Shown: positions 1-8,884 of the stretch, in pieces | Numbering within the stretch: the stretch's first letter is position 1 | How the letters are laid out: every line of letters begins with the position of its first letter | Source: Prevotella denticola | Lineage (GTDB): Bacteria > Bacteroidota > Bacteroidia > Bacteroidales > Bacteroidaceae | Length of the DNA stretch: 64,000 nt | Assembly: GCF_900454835.1 (NCBI RefSeq) | Contig: NZ_UGTM01000002.1 | Coordinates: 868,001 to 932,000, forward strand | Direction of reading: 5' to 3' | Made by a program: the position numbers and the translations under genes | The notes under the pieces: model-generated | Seen by the model: only the letters and a program-made list of their open reading frames with translations | Told to the model about the DNA's origin: nothing | Databases searched by the model: none

Positions 1-756
1 GACATTCAGTTTGTCCTTCAGCCACTTCGGGCTTTCCTTCACTTCGCAGTCGGTTATGCTCAGACAGGCGTAGCGCCGGCAGGCATCCGTATTCTCGATG
101 GTCACATCGATAGGAAGGTCGTGGTTGTCAACCCTGAAGGCACTGCAGTCCGGACGATGAAGCGATGTCTTGTAACCATTCTGCGTCAGCCAGGCATAGA
201 GGTCACGGGCCACACCGTAATGGCTCAGCGCATCCGCACGGTTGGCCGTGATGTCTATGTCAATCAGCCAGTCGCTGTCCAGATGATAATACTCGGCGGC
301 AGGCTGTCCGACAGGTGCATCCTCCGGCAGTACGATAATGCCGTCATGGCTTGCGCCGACACCGATTTCATCCTCAGCACAGATCATACCGAGGCTCTCC
401 ACACCACGCAGCTTACTCTTCTTGATGGTGAATTCCTTGTCGCCGTCATAGAGCACGCAGCCCAGATCAGCCACAATGACTTTCTGTCCTGCAGCCACAT
501 TCGGTGCGCCACACACAATCTGCTGCGGTTCGCCCTTGCCGAGGTCGACGGTTGTCACGTGGAGATGGTCAGAGTTGGGGTGCGCCTCACAGGTCAACAC
601 TTTGCCAACGAAGAGTCCTTTCAGTCCTCCACGTATTGTTTCCACCTCGTCCAGTGCATCAACCTCAAGTCCCGTAGACGTCAGTGCGTCTGCCGTCTCC
701 TGCGGGGTCAGGTCAAAATCGACGTATTCCTTAAGCCATTTATATGAAATCTTCAT
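1..756 (-). CDS. pheT: Phenylalanine-tRNA ligase beta subunit, N-terminal part (partial)
   Basis: Charges tRNA-Phe as part of the cytoplasmic alpha2beta2 PheST enzyme. Reading the minus strand from ATG at 756 gives 252 residues open to the window edge. The product begins MKISYKWLKEYVDFDL, the usual PheT start. It continues into the OB-fold tRNA-binding domain (about residues 40-150; motif CEAHPNSDHLHVTTVD, then IVCGAPNV) and the KSKLRGVESLGMICAEDE segment. The B3/B4 and catalytic-like domains lie outside the window. A consensus promoter sits about 35 nt upstream of the start. It is a housekeeping gene flanking the CRISPR locus and shows no sign of damage. Confidence 0.95.
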   Translation of the reverse strand, partial: MKISYKWLKEYVDFDLTPQETADALTSTGLEVDALDEVETIRGGLKGLFVGKVLTCEAHPNSDHLHVTTVDLGKGEPQQIVCGAPNVAAGQKVIVADLGCVLYDGDKEFTIKKSKLRGVESLGMICAEDEIGVGASHDGIIVLPEDAPVGQPAAEYYHLDSDWLIDIDITANRADALSHYGVARDLYAWLTQNGYKTSLHRPDCSAFRVDNHDLPIDVTIENTDACRRYACLSITDCEVKESPKWLKDKLNV

Positions 757-790
757 TATATCGATATGTTGTTTTATTCCGAAATACGTG

Positions 791-820
791 CAAAAGTACG
801 AAAAATCCCAGACATGGCAA
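791..820 (-). promoter_or_regulatory. Promoter of pheT
   Basis: On the minus strand, TTG (820-818), a 19-nt spacer and TACTTTTG (798-791) match the Bacteroidota -33/-7 consensus (TTG, TAnnTTTG). Transcription would start near 784, giving a leader of roughly 28 nt before pheT. Confidence 0.7.
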
Positions 821-915
821 AGAGATAAAAGAAAAAAGCGGCACTTTCACCATTCACCATTTGTGCTTCCACGCTTCCATACAATCCCACAGCACCGTGA
901 TAATGAAACTCCTCA

Positions 916-962
916 GTCGTGAATTGCTTCAGAATGTATATCTTTGCAGCAGCAAGCATAAT
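916..962 (+). repeat. Isolated degenerate CRISPR repeat
   Basis: A 47-bp sequence in the same orientation as the array repeats. It differs from the consensus at five positions (repeat positions 3, 17, 23, 35 and 44). It lies 668 bp before the first array repeat and has no partner repeat. The TATCTTTG box is retained, but the upstream TTG has become TCG. It is most simply an eroded relic of a longer array. An alternative is a repurposed repeat-derived transcription unit. Confidence 0.85.
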
Positions 963-1630
963 GGCTTTCGTATCTTGGAATCGGTAGAGGAAAGGAGTTC
1001 TTCCGTGCATCGACAGGAAATAAAACAGAGGCTTATAACATACAGCAAATGCCGGCATTATATGTCTTCGGTAACCGAACCCGAATGAATATCAGTGCTG
1101 CTCGGCAGGCATTTGCATAAGTCAGCCATCAGTGTCTTGCTGTATAGGATAGTGACTGGATTAAACCGGCCTTTCCTGCAGATGTGCTGATGCCAGACAC
1201 TTATGGAGTTGCCGACAGACACCGGGCGTGTTGATGGCCCGCACCATGCCATATATTGCCGGGAGGGGAGCCAACTTGCAGCTGGCGAAGAGCTGTGCCG
1301 GCAGAACTTATTTCATCAGGGGGATTACTTTTCCGAAGACAATGCGGAATGGTCTGTTCAAAAGAGATTGCACAGGGGGATCATGCTGTTTGAGTTTTAT
1401 CGGACAGCCTCCAATAAACATAAGTGCAGGAAACGGAGATGATTTATGGATTCGGCAAACGGTCATCCCTTCGCAGCAAGCCTATACGCTCTACGCAGCA
1501 GCCAACTACACATTCCTGAAAGCCAACTACGCCATTCAACTGAAAGCCAGGAATAAATCTGTAAGGCAGCAGGCAAGACCGACCAAAAGTCAAAACACGA
1601 GTTTAAGCTTACAAAGTCGTCCGTTTGGTG
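963..1630. other. Intergenic stretch between orphan repeat and array, no gene recognised
   Basis: Short open frames exist, but none gives a recognisable protein, and the longest one on the plus strand simply runs into the first CRISPR repeat. Base composition is coding-like in places (around 1200-1560), so this could be decayed gene or old spacer/insert debris. No further repeat copies were found here by eye. Confidence 0.5.
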
Positions 1631-4600
1631 GTTGTGAATTGCTTCAAAATGTGTATCTTTGCAGTAGCAAGCACAATTTTCCGTGTATCTGTAAGTATTC
1701 TATTACGTTGTGAATTGCTTCAAAATGTGTATCTTTGCAGTAGCAAGCACAATCTTCGCCTAATAGTAACCCTTTCACGTTTTGTTGTGAATTGCTTCAA
1801 AATGTGTATCTTTGCAGTAGCAAGCACAATTAACCTCTGCGCACGCCCAAAAACAACATCGTTGTGAATTGCTTCAAAATGTGTATCTTTGCAGTAGCAA
1901 GCACAATAGATAGCAGAGTTAAAGCAGGCTACAAAAGGTTGTGAATTACTTCAAAATGTGTATCTTTGCAGTAGCAAGCACAATATTAGAACGCTTTTGG
2001 GCGGAGGAAGACATGTTGTGAATTGCTTCAAAATGTGTATCTTTGCAGTAGCAAGCACAATTACTATAGCCATCTACAGTACGCTTCATGAGTTGTGAAT
2101 TGCTTCAAAATGTGTATCTTTGCAGTAGCAAGCACAATTTCTGAGGCTGTAATAAGTGCGGTCATCTAGTTGTGAATTGCTTCAAAATGTGTATCTTTGC
2201 AGTAGCAAGCACAATCTGAAAAACGAAAACGCTCAGATGGATTCAGTTGTGAATTGCTTCAAAATGTGTATCTTTGCAGTAGCAAGCACAATAATCAACA
2301 TTGAAAGACTCAACATCAGGTTGTTGTGAATTGCTTCAAAATGTGTATCTTTGCAGTAGCAAGCACAATTCATCGTATGTCGCATGATTCTTCTGATGGG
2401 TTGTGAATTGCTTCAAAATGTGTATCTTTGCAGTAGCAAGCACAATAGATATCTGTCTGATTGAATGCGGATCTTTGTTGTGAATTGCTTCAAAATGTGT
2501 ATCTTTGCAGTAGCAAGCACAATTTGTACTTTTCCCGATGCTGTTCACAACGCGTTGTGAATTGCTTCAAAATGTGTATCTTTGCAGTAGCAAGCACAAT
2601 TAGAAAGCATCTGGTAATTTTCAATATTGTGTTGTGAATTGCTTCAAAATGTGTATCTTTGCAGTAGCAAGCACAATGACAGCGCCGGAAAAACCAACCG
2701 AAAAGAGGTTGTGAATTGCTTCAAAATGTGTATCTTTGCAGTAGCAAGCACAATAGGATTATTTACTTCTGTAAGTTAGGGCAAGTTGTGAATTGCTTCA
2801 AAATGTGTATCTTTGCAGTAGCAAGCACAATCAGCAGGCTCAGCAGGCTCATCAGGCTTAAGTTGTGAATTGCTTCAAAATGTGTATCTTTGCAGTAGCA
2901 AGCACAATGCAGAAGAAGACATTCCGCCACCAAAAAGAGTTGTGAATTGCTTCAAAATGTGTATCTTTGCAGTAGCAAGCACAATATAACCTCATGAGTA
3001 TAAGGATTTATGATAGTTGTGAATTGCTTCAAAATGTGTATCTTTGCAGTAGCAAGCACAATAACCTCATAATCAAGTGTAAAATGCTTACGTTGTGAAT
3101 TGCTTCAAAATGTGTATCTTTGCAGTAGCAAGCACAATCTTCTTGCCATCGTTGTCGCTTCCTGTCTTGTTGTGAATTGCTTCAAAATGTGTATCTTTGC
3201 AGTAGCAAGCACAATTCAGCAATCTCACCGTCAGCATTTACACCAGTTGTGAATTGCTTCAAAATGTGTATCTTTGCAGTAGCAAGCACAATAGACACTG
3301 GCTATCTCCTCGATGAGCTGGGTTGTGAATTGCTTCAAAATATGTATCTTTGCAGTAGCAAGCACAATCTCCGTCGCCGTGGTTGCCGCTCTTGGGCTGT
3401 TGTGAATTGCTTCAAAATGTGTATCTTTGCAGTAGCAAGCACAATAGCCGCTATAGAAGCTATTCCGTCTATGGCGTTGTGAATTGCTTCAAAATGTGTA
3501 TCTTTGCAGTAGCAAGCACAATTGCAGTGGGAAAAGAACACGTTTGGCTTGAGTTGTGAATTGCTTCAAAATGTGTATCTTTGCAGTAGCAAGCACAATT
3601 CCAGCTGCTCCAGGTGATCCTGCTCCAGCGTTGTGAATTGCTTCAAAATGTGTATCTTTGCAGTAGCAAGCACAATGCAGAACGTTTACAAGCGTATGAT
3701 ACAGGGGTTGTGAATTGCTTCAAAATGTGTATCTTTGCAGTAGCAAGCACAATGAAGGGTCTACCGAGGTGAGGAACGTGCCGGTTGTGAATTGCTTCAA
3801 AATGTGTATCTTTGCAGTAGCAAGCACAATATGAGACAGAGGTTAAGACCGACTTTGGGTGTTGTGAATTGCTTCAAAATGTGTATCTTTGCAGTAGCAA
3901 GCACAATCAGGCAAATCAAGCATAGGCAAGCGCACGAGTTGTGAATTGCTTCAAAATGTGTATCTTTGCAGTAGCAAGCACAATTGAATCGTCTTATGGT
4001 TCTTTGGATTATTCGTTGTGAATTGCTTCAAAATGTGTATCTTTGCAGTAGCAAGCACAATGGCAAGGCACTAACAGGATTTGAATTCATCGTTGTGAAT
4101 TGCTTCAAAATGTGTATCTTTGCAGTAGCAAGCACAATTGTCAAATCTGGTGTTCCTCTTGAGAAAGTGTTGTGAATTGCTTCAAAATGTGTATCTTTGC
4201 AGTAGCAAGCACAATATAAGATAAGGCAAGTAAACGCTCGTTATGTTGTGAATTGCTTCAAAATGTGTATCTTTGCAGTAGCAAGCACAATAACTAACAC
4301 GCTCATAACTATTGTGTTTTAGTTGTGAATTGCTTCAAAATGTGTATCTTTGCAGTAGCAAGCACAATTCACTAATAGCGGATAACTGTGCGCTGTAGTT
4401 GTGAATTGCTTCAAAATGTGTATCTTTGCAGTAGCAAGCACAATTACTTCGTCTCGAAAGTATGTGCCGTCCTCGTTGTGAATTGCTTCAAAATGTGTAT
4501 CTTTGCAGTAGCAAGCACAATAAAGCCTTTGGCGGTTGAGATTGCACTTGTGTTGTGAATTGCTTCAAAATGTGTATCTTTGCAGTAGCAAGCACAATAG

Positions 4601-7519
4601 AGGATGTAAAGAGTGGCACAGAGTACACGTTGTGAATTGCTTCAAAATGTGTATCTTTGCAGTAGCAAGCACAATTCGCCAGTTAGTTCGTAATGGTGTG
4701 ATGCCGTTGTGAATTGCTTCAAAATGTGTATCTTTGCAGTAGCAAGCACAATAGTTGATTAAGATTTTTTTTTGTGTTTTCAGTTGTGAATTGCTTCAAA
4801 ATGTGTATCTTTGCAGTAGCAAGCACAATCTGGGCGTAATTTACGATTCAGGTCACTGGGTTGTGAATTGCTTCAAAATGTGTATCTTTGCAGTAGCAAG
4901 CACAATAATATCGGTAGAAATACCGGACACCCAGTGTTGTGAATTGCTTCAAAATGTGTATCTTTGCAGTAGCAAGCACAATTTCTTTGTTCCTTACTCT
5001 GCTCTGTGGATGGTTGTGAATTGCTTCAAAATGTGTATCTTTGCAGTAGCAAGCACAATGAAAGCAAGATCAGCAGACTTGAGAGGCACGTTGTGAATTG
5101 CTTCAAAATGTGTATCTTTGCAGTAGCAAGCACAATCAACTGAGCTTTAGTCTTATTGTCGATACGGTTGTGAATTGCTTCAAAATGTGTATCTTTGCAG
5201 TAGCAAGCACAATAGAACAGCAGGATTAACACGAGACAAAGGAGTTGTGAATTGCTTCAAAATGTGTATCTTTGCAGTAGCAAGCACAATAGGAGAACGA
5301 AGCACAGCTGCTTCGTACGGGTTGTGAATTGCTTCAAAATGTGTATCTTTGCAGTAGCAAGCACAATATTTGGTCTTCGGTGATTTCGAGAGCGGTAGTT
5401 GTGAATTGCTTCAAAATGTGTATCTTTGCAGTAGCAAGCACAATTGATTAGCCTCTCGATTAATCTGAAGATTGGTTGTGAATTGCTTCAAAATGTGTAT
5501 CTTTGCAGTAGCAAGCACAATTGTCATAGTTAGGCGACGGCTTCATCGAAGGTTGTGAATTGCTTCAAAATGTGTATCTTTGCAGTAGCAAGCACAATTC
5601 GAAGCGAACAACCGTCTGCTTGGTTGGCGTTGTGAATTGCTTCAAAATGTGTATCTTTGCAGTAGCAAGCACAATTACGCACAGATTGACCTCGACAAAG
5701 CACTGTTGTGAATTGCTTCAAAATGTGTATCTTTGCAGTAGCAAGCACAATGAGACGTTCGCACACGTCTCCGCACTGTTCGTTGTGAATTGCTTCAAAA
5801 TGTGTATCTTTGCAGTAGCAAGCACAATTGCAGAGGGCAGGTTTTTATTATTAAATTTCGTTGTGAATTGCTTCAAAATGTGTATCTTTGCAGTAGCAAG
5901 CACAATCAGACTGCAAGAAGCGAAGGAACAAGTCAGTTGTGAATTGCTTCAAAATGTGTATCTTTGCAGTAGCAAGCACAATGTCCCGACGGTCTTATGG
6001 CCGGCGACGGCGGTTGTGAATTGCTTCAAAATGTGTATCTTTGCAGTAGCAAGCACAATTACACCTCGGTTTCAATGTCTGCAATAATGGTTGTGAATTG
6101 CTTCAAAATGTGTATCTTTGCAGTAGCAAGCACAATCCTTTGGCGGTTGAGATAGCACTTGTACACGTTGTGAATTGCTTCAAAATGTGTATCTTTGCAG
6201 TAGCAAGCACAATTGCTTCGGGTATCTCGTAAGGCTTGCCGTCGTTGTGAATTGCTTCAAAATGTGTATCTTTGCAGTAGCAAGCACAATCGACTGACTA
6301 ATATTGCCATTAACAACCATGTTGTGAATTGCTTCAAAATGTGTATCTTTGCAGTAGCAAGCACAATCGACGGCTTTCTCGATACCCTTAACGGATAGTT
6401 GTGAATTGCTTCAAAATGTGTATCTTTGCAGTAGCAAGCACAATGTCCGTGAGGCGAAAGGCGACCCCCAGGAGGTTGTGAATTGCTTCAAAATGTGTAT
6501 CTTTGCAGTAGCAAGCACAATCAACAAACTGGTAGACGGTGAGCCTGTAGAGTTGTGAATTGCTTCAAAATGTGTATCTTTGCAGTAGCAAGCACAATAG
6601 AACAGTTTGCAAGGCATTGCCACTAACGTTGTGAATTGCTTCAAAATGTGTATCTTTGCAGTAGCAAGCACAATAACTCTCACCGTCACCAAGAACACGA
6701 CGCGTTGTGAATTGCTTCAAAATGTGTATCTTTGCAGTAGCAAGCACAATCGTTTCTTCTGCTATTGGTTCTTCTTATTTGTTGTGAATTGCTTCAAAAT
6801 GTGTATCTTTGCAGTAGCAAGCACAATTTCACCCTCAAAGTAAGTACTGCAAGAAACGTTGTGAATTGCTTCAAAATGTGTATCTTTGCAGTAGCAAGCA
6901 CAATATATATTCACGCTTCAACTTCGCGGGAGTAGTTGTGAATTGCTTCAAAATGTGTATCTTTGCAGTAGCAAGCACAATATATATTCACGCTTCAACT
7001 TCGCGGGAGTAGTTGTGAATTGCTTCAAAATGTGTATCTTTGCAGTAGCAAGCACAATAAATCGAAAAGGTCATTAAAATCAAAAAATGTTGTGAATTGC
7101 TTCAAAATGTGTATCTTTGCAGTAGCAAGCACAATATTATTGTTCAAAGGGTCTAAAGAAAAACCGTTGTGAATTGCTTCAAAATGTGTATCTTTGCAGT
7201 AGCAAGCACAATCATCACCGGACAAAATTTTATCAAGGATCTGTTGTGAATTGCTTCAAAATGTGTATCTTTGCAGTAGCAAGCACAATAAATCGAGAAG
7301 TCATATACAGCTGACAATCGTTGTGAATTGCTTCAAAATGTGTATCTTTGCAGTAGCAAGCACAATATTCTTCACATTAGGAAAAAGATGAGACGGGTTG
7401 TGAATTGCTTCAAAATGTGTATCTTTGCAGTAGCAAGCACAATCGATACAGGCTCGTTTGAATTTGTTCCTAGTTGTGAATTGCTTCAAAATGTGTATCT
7501 TTGCAGTAGCAAGCACAAT
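1631..7519 (+). CRISPR. Type II-C CRISPR array, 77 repeats and 76 spacers
   Basis: Repeats are 47 bp, begin GTTGTGAATTGCTTC and end GCAAGCACAAT. Spacers are 30 nt, except eleven of 29 nt and one of 31 nt. Only two repeats are variant: number 5 (start 1938, G11 to A) and number 23 (start 3322, G21 to A). Spacers 69 and 70 (6905-6934, 6982-7011) are identical. Spacers 38 and 59 overlap the same target. The anti-repeat in the tracrRNA pairs with repeat positions 1-28, so crRNAs are read on the plus strand, converging on cas2. Each repeat contains TTG (2-4), 19 nt and TATCTTTG (24-31), a full Bacteroidota promoter. Start would fall near repeat position 36-39, so every spacer may be transcribed from its own upstream repeat. 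Confidence 0.98.
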
Positions 7520-7590
7520 TGAAAATAAGTATTGCTCTGATTCTCAGTTAGTAACATTGTTTTTGTGCAAAATAAAAACTGCAATCTAAA
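7520..7590. other. AT-rich flank of the array, possible leader
   Basis: An AT-rich stretch lies between the last, perfect repeat and the terminator. The decayed or variant repeats lie at the opposite end of the array, so this flank is a candidate acquisition (leader) side, even though it is downstream in terms of crRNA transcription. This is inference only. Confidence 0.35.
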
Positions 7591-7618
7591 AGAGTCCTAT
7601 TGGTAATGATAGGACTCT
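7591..7618. terminator. Bidirectional intrinsic terminator between array and cas2
   Basis: A 10-bp stem (AGAGTCCTAT / ATAGGACTCT) with an 8-nt loop is followed by a T-rich run on the plus strand and preceded by an A-rich run (T-rich on the minus strand). It would stop both array transcripts and the convergent cas9-cas1-cas2 mRNA. Confidence 0.8.
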
Positions 7619-7625
7619 TTTTCTT

Positions 7626-7958
7626 TTAGAATAATTCAAGTTGCTGCCCAGGAGCGTTGGGTGTTTGTGCCTGTGCCCCACAAAAAAACTCTATCTCACC
7701 AAACTGTTTGTCTGTAATAACCATAATGCAAACATTGCCAGAATTAGGCATAAAAGACTTTACTCGCTTCACATGTACATCCGCATTCTCTCTGCTTGCA
7801 CAATGACGAACATAGATTGATAATTGAAACATAGTAAATCCATCTTTCATCAAATCTTTCCGGAAAATAGTATAAGCACGCTTTTCCTTGTTTGTATTAG
7901 TTGGAAGATCAAAAAAGACCATCACCCACATAACCCTATATTCGCTAAGTCGTTGCAT
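7626..7958 (-). CDS. cas2: CRISPR-associated endoribonuclease Cas2 (type II-C)
   Basis: Structural partner of Cas1 in the spacer-integration complex. The product is 110 residues with the ferredoxin-like beginning VMVFFDLPTNTNKEKR, in which the conserved Asp follows the hydrophobic strand. It is followed by a QLSIYVRHCAS segment and CIMVITDKQF near the C-terminus, and is of normal length for Cas2. I chose ATG at 7958, which overlaps the cas1 stop as TGATG. A TTG one codon upstream (7961) is possible but less likely. It is the last gene of a tightly overlapping cas9-cas1-cas2 operon and ends just before the bidirectional terminator. Confidence 0.95.
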   Translation of the reverse strand: MQRLSEYRVMWVMVFFDLPTNTNKEKRAYTIFRKDLMKDGFTMFQLSIYVRHCASRENADVHVKRVKSFMPNSGNVCIMVITDKQFGEIEFFCGAQAQTPNAPGQQLELF

Positions 7959-8884
7959 CAAAGAAAAGAAGGATAAGAGATTTCACGAGCTTCCCCATTA
8001 TAGCACTTCGCAAGACTTGCAGCTGTCAAGCCTGCAGCAATCATCAATGGGCTGCGCTTACCACTTATAACAACGTCAAGAACTGGTATTGACAACATTT
8101 CCCGCTTTAAATCTACTGTCAAGTCATCTGAAACCTCCATCTTTTTCATCGTTGAAAGGACCAGATCGTCCACAAACGGACGATAAGGTTCCATAATATC
8201 ATCTGCTAAACAATATGCGTTATAGCGGTTATGATGATGAATGCCATAGACAGGCAACAGTCCGCTCCCTACCAAAGCCCGGGCTATCACAGCACGAAGA
8301 ATCGCATACCCATAATTCAACAGATTGTTAGGTGGAACACCATCCTTGTCCCTTGTGAAACCATCAGAGAAAAAATTCTTCCAGTAATAGGCTGCAGCTT
8401 GCGCTTCATGGTTATCAGCATCATCACTCCTGACTTTACGGGCAAAGACATGAAGCGGAGCAAATGATTTAGACGTATTCTTCTGTAAGCAATACGCTTG
8501 GTTCTCTATCTTAGCTTTTACCGTTTGTTGCCACAGTTGTTTACGCAAAGGAACTGCAGCTTCAATCTGATTACGAAAACGCTCCTGATGCAAGGTATTA
8601 CCAGAAAGAGGAAGTAACATTCCCGTAGGCATACATTTACTATCGCAGGTTATCACTGCAGCAGAGTTGACTACTAACTCTGCCAATGCACCTTGTGTAA
8701 TGGTTATCTGCTTATTGTCCAATACCACTACACCAATATCTTCTATGGGAATTGTTCTTATAGTTTCCTGTTTCACGATATCAGGAAGTTCTGCTTTCTC
8801 CACTCCAGGAAGTCGAATGACCAACTGTCCATTGCGAAGTGAGAGATAAGCAGGATTCCCAAAATATAAAGTTTTCTTTATCAT
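7958..8884 (-). CDS. cas1: CRISPR-associated endonuclease/integrase Cas1 (type II-C)
   Basis: Catalyses integration of new spacers together with Cas2. The product is 308 residues, typical of type II Cas1. It has an N-terminal beta domain (KKTLYFGNPAYLSL) and an alpha-helical catalytic domain. Likely metal ligands are Glu in NHEAQAAAYYWKNFF, His in VYGIHHHNRYN and Asp in CLADDIMEPYRPF. The start overlaps the cas9 stop by 4 nt (ATGA), and the stop overlaps cas2. No csn2 or cas4 gene accompanies it, which fits subtype II-C. Confidence 0.96.
   Translation of the reverse strand: MIKKTLYFGNPAYLSLRNGQLVIRLPGVEKAELPDIVKQETIRTIPIEDIGVVVLDNKQITITQGALAELVVNSAAVITCDSKCMPTGMLLPLSGNTLHQERFRNQIEAAVPLRKQLWQQTVKAKIENQAYCLQKNTSKSFAPLHVFARKVRSDDADNHEAQAAAYYWKNFFSDGFTRDKDGVPPNNLLNYGYAILRAVIARALVGSGLLPVYGIHHHNRYNAYCLADDIMEPYRPFVDDLVLSTMKKMEVSDDLTVDLKREMLSIPVLDVVISGKRSPLMIAAGLTAASLAKCYNGEAREISYPSFL

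Noticed and set aside
1228..1713. 161-codon open frame before the array
   Set aside because: No recognisable sequence and its 3' end is the first CRISPR repeat.
7059..7319. Spacers 71 and 74 as a related pair (both begin AAATCGA)
   Set aside because: Similarity is limited to the first dozen bases, compatible with chance.
1631..7519. Many short open frames in the array with the repeated peptide NVYLCSSKHN or CKMCIFAVAST
   Set aside because: They are translations of the CRISPR repeat.
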